DNA from: Argyresthia goedartella | Taxonomy: Eukaryota > Arthropoda > Insecta > Lepidoptera > Argyresthiidae | NCBI GenBank assembly: GCA_949825045.1 | Contig: OX463822.1 | Location: forward strand, 34,164,703 to 34,228,702 | Direction of reading: 5' to 3' | DNA length: 64,000 bases | Shown: positions 33,708 through 45,444 of the stretch, one piece after another | How the letters are laid out: each line of letters begins with the position of its first letter | Numbering within the stretch: the first letter of the stretch is position 1 | Made by a program: the position numbers and the translations under genes | The notes under the pieces: generated by a model | Databases searched by the model: none | Told to the model about the DNA's origin: nothing | What the model saw: only the letters and a program-made list of their open reading frames with translations

Positions 33708-34085
33708 ACCATTGTGACGAAGACGCTAGCCACCAAACGCGTCATTGTGATAATATAGTGGTATCATTAAAAAACCATTAATATTTTTACATGCCGTAAT
33801 AAACTTTGAAAACCTAAGGTAATGTAGGAGATGGTGGCACAAAGAAAAAAGTAACATTTACCAGCAGCATTTTAACATTTAACTTCTCGTCTCCTGCTTT
33901 TTCTCAATAATTGACATTTATCGAAACGAATGCTTCTCCAGTTGCTTTAGAGACAGCTGATAAATCCAGACTATAAGGGACCCAATATAGCAACAATATC
34001 TAAGGAAAATATCCTAGTCGCAATGAAAGAAATAAGACCTTTTGGGGAAGCAACGGCCATATTGTTTGTTATTTAGAGTAAATTA
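33708..34085. other. No gene recognised
   Basis: No coding or repeat signature found. Confidence 0.45.
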
Positions 34086-34089
34086 TATG

Positions 34090-34308
34090 ATGTTTCAGTT
34101 TCAGTTTATTTATTCTTCAAACAATTTACATTGTATTAGAAAATCTAATATTAAGATTAACTTATAAATAACTTATATTAAGGTATCATTGAAGAAAAAA
34201 ATCATCTAGACATACAGACATTTTGTGAGCAAGAATTTTTTCAGCTTAGTTTTAAAAATACCAGTTGTGTCAATGATCTTCGAACCTAAAGGCAACGTAA
34301 AATCTAAC
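34090..34308 (-). pseudogene. Probable LINE ORF C-terminus and 3' end
   Basis: On the minus strand the frame reads 'LPLGSKIIDTTGIFKTKLKKFLL' before a stop, resembling the C-terminal tail of LINE ORFs (Phe-Lys...Leu-Lys-x-Phe-Leu), followed by an AT-rich trailer ending 'gaagaataaataaa'. The 45-bp minisatellite begins immediately upstream in the same transcript sense. Assignment is tentative. Confidence 0.45.
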
Positions 34309-35013
34309 AGCTTGGTAGCGAGCACTATGTTCCACAACGTTGTAGAATCTTACAGCTTGGTAGCGAGCACTATGTTCCACAACGTTGTAGAATCTTACAG
34401 CTTGGTAGCGAGCACTATGTTCCACAACGTTGTAGAATCTTACAGCTTGGTAGCGAGCACTATGTTCCACAACGTTGTAGAATCTTACAGCTTGGTAGCG
34501 AGCACTATGTTCCACAACGTTGTAGAATCTAACAGCTTGGTAGCGAGCACTATGTTCCACAACGTTGTAGAATCTTACAGCTTGGTAGCGAGCACTATGT
34601 TCCACAACGTTGTAGAATCTTACAGCTTGGTAGCGAGCACTATGTTCCACAACGTTGTAGAATCTAACAGCTTGGTAGCGAGCACTATGTTCCATAGCGT
34701 TGTAGAATCTTACAGCTTGGTAGCGAGCACTATGTTCCACAACGTTGTAGAATCTTACAGCTTGGTAGCGAGCACTATGTTCCACAACGTTGTAGAATCT
34801 AACAGCTTGGTAGCGAGCACTATGTTCCACAACGTTGTAGAATCTAACAGCTTGGTAGCGAGCACTATGTTCCACAACGTTGTAGAATCTTACAGCTTGG
34901 TAGCGAGCACTATGTTCCACAACGTTGTAGAATCTTACAGCTTGGTAGCGAGCACTATGTTCCACAACGTTGTAGAATCTAACAGCTTGGTAGCGAGCAC
35001 TATGTTCCACAAC
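34309..35013. repeat. Minisatellite, 45-bp unit x 15.7
   Basis: The unit begins 'agcttggtagcgagcactat' and ends 'gtagaatcttac' or 'gtagaatctaac'. Using the T/A variant before 'acag', the order starting from the first unit is A TTTT A TT A TT AA TT A, so the A type tends to recur every third unit. Unit 9 has 'catagcgtt' instead of 'cacaacgtt'. Frames are open on both strands because 45 is a multiple of three. The minus-strand frame ('VVEHSARYQAVRFYN') joins a LINE-like C-terminus. Confidence 0.97.
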
Positions 35014-35269
35014 CTTCAAAGAGGGGGTCACAGTATTGATGCGGACATCTTTGCGCCTCGTATTTAGCCTTCGTACCTTCTCATCTGGAGTTTCTAGCCT
35101 GGTGATCTGTTTGGAAAAATCTGTCTATATGTATAAAGAAGGAACGGTTATCTGTCGGTCACGGTGGTTGCTCTGTGAGATGTTAGACTCGCGAGCTCCG
35201 CAGGAAAATTGTGTTTTTTTCCTTATTTTTCACCCCCTCACATCCCCGACCCCTTGAAGTTTATCAGAT

Positions 35270-35390
35270 GAACAAGTGGAATTATTATAAAAAAAAACTG
35301 ACTGCATTTTCTTTCAATACCACACACAAACTTACGAAAGCACCTAGTTACGTACATGGAGAATGAAAGTACCAATAATTCTCTAACCCC
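35270..35390 (+). repeat. GTTCCGTACC repeat, internal fragment
   Basis: Matches 23910-24010: 'caataccacacacaaactta', 'tacgtacatggagaatgaaa'. Ends missing. Confidence 0.6.
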
Positions 35391-35430
35391 ATATCTCCAA
35401 CTCCTGAGATACAGGTACATAAGTTTAGAA

Positions 35431-38225
35431 GTTTAAAGTTCATTACGATTTATCGTATCTATGACAAGACCTAAGACTGTCCCGTCAATTTATGCATATA
35501 GGTTTAAGTTGGATAATTATAATTATCATTATTATTATCTGCGCCATTTTGAAAAAATCCAAAACCTGAATCGACAAAAACCATATAATTATCAAACCTG
35601 CTCACAAAGTTTCACTAGAATAGGCGGAGAATTGCAACCTGTAAAGCTGAATATCCGGACAGACACACATACGAAAGCAATTTTGCACAAGCTGAACGGA
35701 GACGCTTCATCGCGATTTCCAGTCCAAGAAGGAAAAGGTGTGTTTTTGCTAAGTTACTTTTTATCTCCTTTATAGCCCAAGCAATGACACCGAATGGCTA
35801 CACATCCTTCTTTCTGAACGTATAAAAGTTTCTCGCGTTTCCTTTCGGGATTTCTCTCAGATAATTTCGGCCAGTTTGTTCATTTCATCTACTAAATCTC
35901 TTGTCGTTCTGGACCGAATTATCGTTAAGATTTCTCGATTCTTTTGTATTTCATTTCCGTGCCAGTGAACTGTGCCGCGATGTGTTTGACTCGAACATTT
36001 CTTAGGCCGTCTTTAAGAGCCGCTGAATAGAGTTTAAATGCAATATAAATACAATGCGGCCATGTTAAGTGGGAACCTGGCTGACAGGCAAAAACATTGC
36101 CGTGCGTGACTACGTAACTTGGCCGTGTTGTAATTAAATGTCTTTAGCGACTTTCAAGACTGCAGCAAGAGGGCCTTAATTAAGATATATAGGTAACTAT
36201 TGTATGAAATTATCTCACTATCATTAATATCAGTACATGTACGTGGGCACGACTTGTGCCTTTGCAACCCCGTATGGGAAAAGGCGTACATAGAACTTCA
36301 TTATCACGCGAGCAGAACGTGGGCTCTGTTGAGCCTTGGCGAAGCCGTGTGGCAAATGGTGCCACGATATTAACTAGACACCGTTGTGGTGCCCACACCT
36401 TCAGGTACGTGCAAGCGGCGAATGTCTGTGCCTTTATTGTGCGGTTCTCTTTGTCCTTACAATGACACCCGTACAATAAGGGAAGGAAGGAGAGTTCCGC
36501 CCACCTTCCCAGCATTGATGGATAGCGGCGAGGATGGGTACGAAAGATTGATTGTTGTTTGGATCCGGACAGACCTAGTGCTGGTTATATCCGGTTATCA
36601 ACTCATGTTGCCTAGCCGTGGGTAGAATTGAAAAGTGATAATACCAACTGCTATATCTGCTAGGGGGCGATCATCTGATTGTGTTTAGCGTTTATAAACA
36701 TCGTTTAAGCCCGTTCTTTCTAACTTTGTACGAAGAATATAAAGAAAGATGGTTATTAAATCCTCTGGTTTAGTCTATTCCTACAGCAGCTATATCTATA
36801 AAATTGTATGTTCTGCCTGACAATCGATGTCCTACTACGTCATCAGCCGCTAAGTAAAGATTTATATATCCCACTCTAAGGACAGTAGAATACATAGAAA
36901 GTAGGAATTACCACGGAGCACAGCTGGTAAACTCAACGCATTTATTCTGGTAAAAAAATACCAGCTTCAACACAACAAATGGTAGAGTATAAAACATTAT
37001 TATAACTTTAAACCTGTCTTTTAGTATTTCTTAGCACAACCTGTTCACAAGTTCCCAACATTTCGGACCGGACTAATTTCACAGAGCAATGCAATTCCCG
37101 CACAGAACTTACCCGGTAGTTTTCACAAAACAACTCCTCTTTCGCTTACACTTGCAGTTACCGCGAAGGCGGGGGCGGGGGGGGGGGTACTTCCGGTCCG
37201 CGCGGGCCGATCGGAAGCGGCGGCCATTGCTGCTACGTACAAATGCTCACGTGGTTTACTGCCTTACATCCGAGCTACGCGTTGTTACAAGCAGTTAATA
37301 TGTTAAACAGATTTATTACTCTAGATAAGGGAATATTATTGTTTTAATGTTGTTTTTTCTGGTTTGGCGACGTTCGGTAAAATATGATATTAATCCGATC
37401 ATCATAAAGTTTTCAAAACTTATTAAACTTGAGGAACGAATTTCGTAATATTTACCATTTCCTCCGGACACTGACGAAGCCCAACACGCAAGGATGCAAC
37501 GATCTTCGCAAATAAATCATTAAACACAAAACTAACTCAATTTTACAACATAAATGGCTCACGCCACAACAATATCTCACGACGCGAAACTAGCTGATAC
37601 GCTGCCAACAATGGCCTATTTGCTTATTGCATTACAACCTATAAACTCTTGCATAATACAAATGCAACAGAGAAAAAAAGAAGCCGTCCCAGCTGTGCTA
37701 GAAGCTATGGAAGGCCTGGCGTATCGCCAGCTGAAATTTAGCCTAATTTCCAGTACTTGGCAGTGTTCGAGTCGTGCAGAATCGTTAAGTTCCCGCGTGG
37801 CGGATGACAGCAGCAGCTGCTGGCTTCACACGTTGAAACCAACACGCCCGCTTCTTGTGTTTCGTTTCCCTCCGACTTGAAAGATAACGTGATTGTTATT
37901 ATTTGTTGAAGTGTTATGGATTTGAGAATGGATCCTTGTGTGAGAATCATTTAAATGAACTGTTCAATCATTTTATTTGACCGCACCTGAATGTTTTTTC
38001 CAAAACTCGCAATGAAACTTGTTTGTATACCGTGCTGCCTAAGCTACACCTCTTGTCTTTTTAACCTTTCCTAAATCTGGGTAATAAGCACCTTAATCGT
38101 GCTACAACTGTGTAGCTTACCTTTGAGTTGACCCGAAGATACAGTCCACATTACATCAACCTTTACTCGCTTCAGCTCTATAAGTATTTATCTGAGATAG
38201 AAAAACTGTTCCTCAACGTGGTGGT
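35431..38225. other. Anonymous stretch, no gene recognised
   Basis: Includes a G-rich run at 37170-37185. A 108-codon frame at 37554-37880 begins with ATG but has no recognisable motif. Confidence 0.4.
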
Positions 38226-38424
38226 TTCAATACTCTATTTTGCGAGTAAGGGGGCTACTCCATCGCCGCAGCAATGGAAATATGAAGGTTATCCATACCA
38301 ACAAGACAAATTTATGGATTTCATTGGTCAGCGCTGGCATGCGAGGCCGCATCATGCATCACCTGCATTGCGTAATAAGTTTTCCTAGTATAGCCAGTTG
38401 TTCAAGACTCGATCGTGATTCGAA

Positions 38425-38668
38425 CCCGAATGGCCGAGTCGACCCTGCCTGCGTAGCCAAGGGTCCTGGGTTTGGGTCCCGGTGGGCGCAACTATTTGTT
38501 TGATGAGAACGGATGTTTGTACCCTAGTCATGGTTATTTATCCATCTAAGTATAATATTTATATATATACGAATGTGTATCGTTGTCTAGTACCCAAGAT
38601 TCACGGAATCCTAGTTTGGGGCTAGCTAGATCAATGTGTGTAAATAGTATCCAAGGTATTATTATTAT
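38425..38668 (+). mobile_element. SINE-2, diverged full copy
   Basis: Head 'cgaatggccgagtcgac' with degenerate B box ('gggtttgggtcccgg'), body 'gatgagaacggatgtttgta', tail 'ccaaggtattattattatt'. Confidence 0.83.
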
Positions 38669-38990
38669 TATCTCGTATCACTTGCAACATGCATGTTGTA
38701 GCTGTATCTGCAGTGTATTGTCGAGCTCAGTGCAGTCAGCCGGTCCGGTCGAGGGTGCTCCGGTGGCGGCGCCAACAATTAGCTTTGAGCGCGCTCGAGG
38801 CTTGCAGACTTGCAGTTGGGCACTCAATGGCGAGTTTTCCGGGAAAACGGTTATCAAATGATGGGTACCGGGAACTATTCGCTACTCGATGGCCACTCAA
38901 TTTGCTTAGAACGCGGGATATGTGGCGCGATAACAAAAGTGATTCGAAATTCGACCTGCGTTCGAAATTTGGAAGCGAGTTGCTGGCACT
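38669..38990. other. GC-richer non-repetitive stretch
   Basis: An open frame (38689-39087, plus) crosses it, but its end runs into the MITE-C copy, so the frame as a whole is not a gene. A first exon or promoter is conceivable; there is no direct evidence. Confidence 0.3.
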
Positions 38991-38994
38991 TATC

Positions 38995-39470
38995 TGTATT
39001 TATCTACACACGTATCATAAATCCTCTTTACTGCGTCCAAAAACCTCACGTTATGACTGGTCATCACTAATTTGTAAAAACTGGTAAAAACTAATTTTTT
39101 ATCTGAATATTGATCATTATGACCATAATGTACCAAAATTTGTCAAATTATGACATTCAAATTTCGAACGCCGGCGCCCGCCTGCGTGCCGCCCCTAGTT
39201 TGTCTGTGTAGTACCAACTGTTCTACAGAACAAGCTAAACAACTGCAGAGCAATTATCAATGCCATAATGCCGGTCGAACCTGCGGTTCCTGAATACATC
39301 AAAGAGAGCTTATGATATGTGTGCAGATAAACTAGTGTATGTAACTGTACACAATTAGGCATTAAAACTCTCCAGTCATATTATTATGAAACTCGCCTTC
39401 GGCTCGTTTCATAAACCCACTCTAGAGTATTAATACCCTCCATTATGTAGCAGTCACATTAACCACTATT
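38995..39470 (-). mobile_element. MITE-C, inverted copy
   Basis: Reverse orientation of 32640: 'tctacacacgtatcataaat', 'tgcgtccaaaaacctcacgt', 'tgccggtcgaacctgcggtt', ending near 'ctccattatgtagcagtcac'. A palindromic 'gaaactcgccttcggctcg' stretch near 39390 is shared with the other copies. Confidence 0.7.
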
Positions 39471-41595
39471 ATATACTTGCTCGATTTAAAATATGTATAT
39501 TATGATTATAATACATGCCACAGGTATGAACTGCATATTGTAAACTGTTAATTCGACTACATCTGCGGTGTTGCGGTCGAGGGAGGCTTCCCAACCGAGA
39601 GGTTTTTATACGTTTTTCTGAAAACGTAAAAAGTACGTAAAGTTCTCTTTGGGAGCAGTTGGAACTGAAAGCTAACAGAAAATCAAATGCTAGTTGTTAA
39701 TCATGGTCTAAAATCGAGGTTTCAGAATAAATAAAAAAAACCTTGTTGGTTATCTGGAACACTGTTTTTTGTTAAATTAGTGGTAAGTGGTATTTTTGTC
39801 AGTTGCGGCGTGTTTTGGGTTCGCGATTGTCTCAAGTTATAAGGTTTTTTGTCATTTTGCGATAATCGTACAAAATGTATTGTATTGCAATTTGATTCGT
39901 ATAAAATAAGCTTTTTAATCATGTATAATACGAATAAGAAAAAGTTTATTGCTGAGTTTTATCTATCAAAAACCTTGTGACAGAACTTAAGGACCGACTA
40001 GGTATATATATATGTATATTTTCCAACAACTAACTGTGACCTTTATAATACTTGCCTAGCGTCTACATCTGACCTAGTGTAAGAATAGCTTGTTAATCAC
40101 TACAAGTTAATTATGAATGGAACTTTCATGAAGTAGTTACTACTTTTGCTTTTAGCTTCCCGTAACTTCTACTGCAGGTTGTCAGCCAGCTTCAAATGTC
40201 CCTCTCGGGCTGCCGCCAGGCGGAACAGGTCATCGTGCCGGCTGTGCTGATCTGTTTCCGAACATAAGAGAGCCACATTTTCCTTTTTCGCTCTGTTTCC
40301 CTTCAACTCCACGTGAATTAATCTTCCTAACTTAAATAAATGGTTATCTGCTATTGGAATTCCACAAAGCAGTATATTTCCTCCGATCCAAAGTATTACA
40401 AACTGTCATTAACAAAGGCTCACTTCATTCGATAAATCCTCAACCCAGCCAAGAATGGACTCTAACACGATCGAACTAGTACTAAGATGGAGTTACAGAA
40501 ACTCATCCGATGTTCGGGAACTTTCGGATATCTTCGTAGAACTTCGATTACCCGGATAATGATAACATTTGGTTTCCATTCATGTGGTCAGCAATTCTGA
40601 GTTGCATTAAGTTGGAAACTAGCCAGGGATAAGTAAACACGTCTGTGTACTGTTGAATATTTCTCTGTTAGTACATTACATTTTTTTTAACCGAATGCTT
40701 CCAAAAATATTTGTAACAATAATTTCAACTGTTCACAGCGTTATCATTTCCCTCCATTTCTGGGAACCAGTTGATATATTAGTAAATAACAACATTCATG
40801 TTGTACCAAAATTCGCGGAAGTCCCGGCGGCAAATTCGAGGCTGCACAAAAAGTATGATCACAATTCAAACCATTACCCAAACATAACAAACAAAACATA
40901 TGCTTATTCCCATATGCGGTGATAGTGGCACAGATGTGAGCACTTTCAGTCGGTATTCAGTGCTCCATAGTGATAGGGGGCTAGCCTTAAAGCAACCAAT
41001 TTAAAAAAAAACTAATTTCCGCTTCGTACATCACTCATGTACGGACGTTCTATCAATGATGGAAAGCATCCCGAGGTAACTTTTACATCTCCACTGCGTC
41101 GATGGGCTATCCCCGTGTGACGATAAAGAGAGTATTGTATAGACGCTATGCTTTTTTCGGACCACAACCAAGCAACAACCACTTTTTTCATATAAAATGT
41201 CCAGGTAAAAGTGGTTGTGGCGGAGTTTAGTGGCTCGTGTGCCGCGAGGTGAAGCGCGCTTCAGCCACTTGCGCTGCTTTTTGTGGCTGTGGCGTGGTCC
41301 GAGTGCGGCGGCGCTGAGATGGGATGATTCGGGAAAAACCCCAAAATACTCAGTATGCCCGTACTCGTAGAACAATGCAGTTTATTTGGCCGCAATGGTA
41401 ACCCGGCCGGACAGGCTGCATTTTAACTAGTTATCCGGTAGCAGTTATCCTAGTAACTAGTTACTGGGGCAAAGTAATCGAGTTACATTACCTGGAACAG
41501 CAAATACCCGCTAGTTGTCGTTTGCGGTACAACTAGAAGCTCTACGTTTGGTAATCTAATTAAGATATCGTATTTGAAGAGCAAGCAGACTGACC
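39471..41595. other. No gene recognised
   Basis: A scrap of the CATCGCCGCAG family lies in reverse near 41035-41110. Otherwise anonymous. Confidence 0.42.
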
Positions 41596-41597
41596 TA

Positions 41598-41856
41598 CTA
41601 GTTTTGTTTTTATTTTTTATTTTATTTTCTTTATTAAGAAACAAATTAATCTATTACATAACATAAAATACATTGAGTTAACACACAAGCCAATAAAGTT
41701 TTCACAAAAAATTTAGACAAAGGTACTCAGAACAACACTAAAATGTATAGGTACTTGAGTTTGTATATGAAGTTACCAACAGAAGGAGATATATGGTTGT
41801 ACAGTAGGTAGTTCTAATTGGTATAAAATATATATGTACGAGTATAGTGCTTTGTT
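41598..41856 (-). mobile_element. LINE-J 3' end, inverted copy
   Basis: Reverse complement of 44293-44565: 'ccaataaagttttcacaaaa', 'aaaggtactcagaacaacac', 'ggtagttctaattggtat'. A 5'-truncated copy with only 3' UTR; its A-rich tail lies at the left. Confidence 0.85.
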
Positions 41857-42435
41857 TTGTTGTTTTGATCGCGGAATGCCTACTTTCGGGGTTGGTTAGT
41901 TTTCTTAAATTTCCATGTAGTAGGTAGCACCACGCCGACAATATGAAATCTCGTTACAACAGATCGCGCGTTGCCAACTTTTTAATTTTAGGCATGTCAT
42001 GTCGCTGTTGTCATAAGGTTGCTCGTTTTGATGAAGTTGGCATGGTCAGTGATCTATAGGAGTTGGACAACTATAGCATAGACTCTTTAACATCTGTATC
42101 ACTATCATCACTACATAATTACAGACATATTTCTCTCAAAGCCCCAGATTCTTTTGAACCATCGCGATTTTGAACCTTATGCTATGGTTTTAGAATTCAA
42201 AACTGATAACGGGAAAATGGCATCTTTAGATGTCATGGGGCGTTAAAGGTTACAGTCACGCAAAATGTAGTATCGAATATCTGCCAAAACTTGGATGTGA
42301 CTAAGCCTCTGCCACCCCCTGTAGGAAAATGCGGGACGCTATATGTGTTTTGTTGTTTTTGCGTGACAGAGGTCTAATCCATCGCCACAGCTATTGAGAT
42401 ATGAAAGTTTATTTACGCTTTGTGGCCTTATTACT
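41857..42435. other. No gene recognised
   Basis: Between the two LINE-J copies. Contains 'cgcgattttgaaccttatgc' (42165), a word also found near 25640, 26570 and 61010, so part of it is an old interspersed repeat. Confidence 0.45.
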
Positions 42436-42439
42436 ATCT

Positions 42440-42560
42440 CTCCAATATCCGTCCGTCCGTCCGTCCGTCAGCGGGCTGTATCCCGTGAGAGTAATTTTTA
42501 CGGAATGTGTATTACTGTTGCCACTCAGCAACACATAAAAACCTACACGAGTTTTGATAA
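42440..42560 (+). repeat. GTTCCGTACC repeat, internal fragment
   Basis: Has the (GTCC)n run, 'cagcgggctgtatcccgtga' and 'ttactgttgccactcagcaa'. The LINE-J copy starts just after it. Confidence 0.65.
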
Positions 42561-42681
42561 ATAAAAAATTGTCATCATCATTCCAATATCAGTTTTCGAA
42601 AATGAAACCTCTGTTAACAATTTACCTAATTACCTAAGCAGCTACAATAATACAACATTACTTTGCTCTGTTGATATAAAT

Positions 42682-44172
42682 TTGAATTTGGTTGAAAGAT
42701 ATTTAAAAAGTCTTAACACCTCTAAGGGATGTGGCCCTGATGGTCTTCACCCACTGTTTCTAAAACGCTGGCATCAACAACTTGCAATTCCAATAACGGT
42801 CTTATTTAGAATGTCTTTGGATACATGCGTAGTTCCGGTTAAATGGAAGCAGTCTCTTGTCACCCCCATTTATAAAGGTGGTGGAGATAAGCACAATGCA
42901 AATAATTATAGAGGTATTTCTAAACTGAGTGTAATTCCTAAATTATTCGAAAAAATTATATACGATGTTATGTTTCCCTCAGTTAGACCATACCTAGTAA
43001 ATTCTCAGCATGGTTTCATTAATAAGAAGTCCACTGAATCCAACTTATGTGAATACATAGACACTGTACTAGATGCCATGGATAATGGATATCAAGTTGA
43101 TGCTGTATATACCGACTACTCCAAAGCTTTTGATAAAATTTCACATAATTTATTAGTACAAAAGCTTGAGTTATTTGGTATACATGGCAATCTTCTGAGG
43201 TGGCTTGATTCCTATTTGAGAAATAGATCCCAGGCAGTTTCTATTAAGGGATACACGTCATCTTTTATTCCTATCTCTTCTGGTGTCCCCCAGGGCTCTC
43301 ATTTAGGTCCCCTTCTCTTTAATATTTTTATTAATGACGTAACTAATAGCTTAAGTAACTCTGACTCCTTATTATACGCTGATGATACTAAAATATTTAT
43401 AAAGGTTAATTCCTTTGATGATTGTCAAAATTTGCAAGTAGATCTGGACCGTTTAATACAGTATTGCGAGAACAATAAAATTTACCTTAATATCGATAAG
43501 TGTTGTGTCATTACTTTCACTAGAAAAAAAAACAAAATTTTATTTGATTATAATTTTAAAGGTAGAAGTTTGAGAAGGGTAACCGAGGTGAGAGACCTAG
43601 GTGTTCATATCGACAGCGAGTTATCATTTCGGAAACATTTTGATATAATTATATCTAAAGCGTATAAGATGCTAGGTTTCATTTTTAGACAAAGTAAAGA
43701 TTTTAAAAACCCTAAAACTCTTATTATGCTTTTCAACTCTTTTGTAAGATCCATACTTGAATATGCATCAACTGTATGGAACCCACAATACCAGAACCAC
43801 ATAAATAATATTGAAAGAATACAAAATAAATTCATTAAACGTTTAAAATATAAATTCAAAACCTTTGAATCTAATACTTTTCTTTCGCTTGAAAATCGTC
43901 GTGGCATGAGAGACCAGATGTTTTTATACAAGATTGTCAACAGCCAAATCGATAGCCCATATCTACTTAGTAAAATCTCTTTATACTGTAAACACAGCTC
44001 TCGTCATAGAAAGGCTTTTGTCACAAGAAATTGTAGGACTAACTATGCTAAAAACCGCTTTGTTATAAGAGCTTATGAAAATTATAATAAATTACATAAT
44101 CAGGTTGATATATTTCATGAAACACCCATCAGTTTTAGGAAAAATATTTTTAATAACTTAAAAGCTATGTAA
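42682..44172 (+). CDS. LINE reverse transcriptase, 496 residues, no stop or frameshift
   Basis: The frame continues open upstream to about 42571, where the element is truncated, so the TTG at 42682 is not a meaningful start. RT blocks in order: 'GCGPDGLHPLFLKRWHQQ', 'WKQSLVTPIYKGGGDKHNA', 'YRGISKLSVIPKLFEKII', 'DAVYTDYSKAFDKISHN' (motif A), 'SSGVPQGSHLGPLLFNIFIN' (motif B), 'LLYADDTKIF' (catalytic), then 'VRDLGVHIDSELSF' and the C-terminal 'VRSILEYASTVWNPQY'. All catalytic residues are present. The lack of any lesion over 500 codons suggests a recent insertion. Without endonuclease or promoter this copy is not expected to move itself. Confidence 0.9.
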   Translation: MNLVERYLKSLNTSKGCGPDGLHPLFLKRWHQQLAIPITVLFRMSLDTCVVPVKWKQSLVTPIYKGGGDKHNANNYRGISKLSVIPKLFEKIIYDVMFPSVRPYLVNSQHGFINKKSTESNLCEYIDTVLDAMDNGYQVDAVYTDYSKAFDKISHNLLVQKLELFGIHGNLLRWLDSYLRNRSQAVSIKGYTSSFIPISSGVPQGSHLGPLLFNIFINDVTNSLSNSDSLLYADDTKIFIKVNSFDDCQNLQVDLDRLIQYCENNKIYLNIDKCCVITFTRKKNKILFDYNFKGRSLRRVTEVRDLGVHIDSELSFRKHFDIIISKAYKMLGFIFRQSKDFKNPKTLIMLFNSFVRSILEYASTVWNPQYQNHINNIERIQNKFIKRLKYKFKTFESNTFLSLENRRGMRDQMFLYKIVNSQIDSPYLLSKISLYCKHSSRHRKAFVTRNCRTNYAKNRFVIRAYENYNKLHNQVDIFHETPISFRKNIFNNLKAM

Positions 44173-44274
44173 TAGAATAGCAGATTGTATTGGGTCGCCT
44201 TTGGTACATAAGCACTATAACGAGTATGGTGCTTGTGTGCTAGGGGTGATTCGGTGCGGATCTGCTATTCTATT
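44171..44274 (+). repeat. Stem-loop at the LINE-J stop codon, 15-bp arms
   Basis: Arms 44171-44185 and 44260-44274 ('atctgctattctatt') are exact reverse complements around a 74-base loop that holds further pairing-prone sequence. It begins in the stop codon. A role as 3' UTR structure is possible but unsupported. Confidence 0.8.
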
Positions 44275-44565
44275 CTAATCACCTTTAGTACATAAGCACT
44301 ATACTCGTACATATATATTTTATATAAATTACAACTACCTACTGTAGAACCATATATCTCCCTCTGTTGGTAACTTTATATACAAATTCAAGTACTTATA
44401 CATTTTTTAACTTGAACTTGAACTTAGTGTTGTTCTGAGTACCTTTGTCAATTTTTTTTTGTGAAAACTTTATTGGCTTGTGTGTTAACTCATTGTTTTT
44501 TTTTTGTTATGTAATAGATTAAGCTGTTTGTTTTCCTAATAAAGAAAATAAAAAAAATAAAAAAA

Positions 44566-45440
44566 TCATCGTATATTTCGTTGGCGCAATCAATTTGATG
44601 TCGGATCCGCATCTGCAGGGATTGGTATCGAAACCAAGTCCGGAAATATATTTTTTTGACGTGATAACGTCTTATAAATCGATGAACGCCGACTGCACGC
44701 ACGAAAAAGCATGACTCATTGTCACGTTTCGCCTGAGCCGAGCGTGCAAGCGAGAGCGCGGAGCAAGCGACAGAGAAGCACGACTGGCCTAAGCGTTTCT
44801 TATGACGTCATCATATAAAATTCTCGTCCGTAAACCGACTTTACTGACAACCAATTTTTTCCTTAAATTTTGTCGGTCAAGATAGTACGGAACCCTTCGT
44901 GCGAGAGTCCGACCCGATTTTTGTAAATCACATTGATAATTCCAGAGCATTCGCTGTATAAACACAGGTTGCCACGATATCGGCGGGCTCTGCAGTGGCG
45001 GCCGGTATTTTGCATATCGTGTCCGTTCCGTGCACGCGCGCCGCCGCCGCGCCGCCGCCGCCGCGCCGCCGCCCCGCCACGCTGCGACTGCAATTGCAAC
45101 CTGTGTTTCTATTGTACCGGGGTTTCCTTGATCATTTTGCCTATGAGGAATTCAGGTGGATTTTTTAACTTAAGAGTCATTTTCAATTCGTTATTCCTAA
45201 CAATATAATTTTTTAGTAGCAATTATTGTTTTCATTTGTTAGTTGTGAGCGACAGATTCACTAAATTGTATCACTGAATACATAAAATTGGTCACCTCAT
45301 AATTAATCATTAAGTATGTTATAATAAAATATAGCATACTTAGTGTAATAATATCGATCTTAAAATTCACCAATGGGTACCTAAATAGTAGATCTGCCAC
45401 TTGACTTGTATCACCAAATAGTGACAAATCGGTCACCAAT
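44566..45440. other. No gene recognised; GC-rich (CCG)n at 45035-45075
   Basis: A 'gtacggaacccttcgtgcga' scrap at about 44885 is the right end of a GTTCCGTACC repeat. The (CCG)n/(CGC)n tract is compositionally unlike its surroundings and may belong to a host regulatory region, without further evidence. Confidence 0.45.
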
Positions 45441-45444
45441 TGTG

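Larger units (their letters stand above)
42565..44565 (+). mobile_element. LINE-J: 5'-truncated Jockey/CR1-superfamily LINE with open RT frame
   Basis: Only the RT half of ORF2 and the 3' UTR are present; endonuclease and ORF1 are absent. The 3' UTR (44173-44565) ends with 'aataaagaaaataaaaa', so polyadenylation signal and tail are visible. An inverted copy of this 3' end lies at 41598. Confidence 0.88.

Noticed and set aside
34225..35067. 280-codon plus-strand frame with a 15-residue repeat, as a repetitive protein gene
   Set aside because: The 45-bp period keeps all phases of both strands open; frames exist on both strands, no start context or flanking domain on the plus strand supports it.
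37554..37880. 108-residue ATG frame as a host gene
   Set aside because: No recognisable motif, no intron signals or neighbours that support it.
38689..39087. 132-residue frame as a gene
   Set aside because: Its 3' third lies inside the MITE-C copy, so the full frame cannot be a conserved protein.
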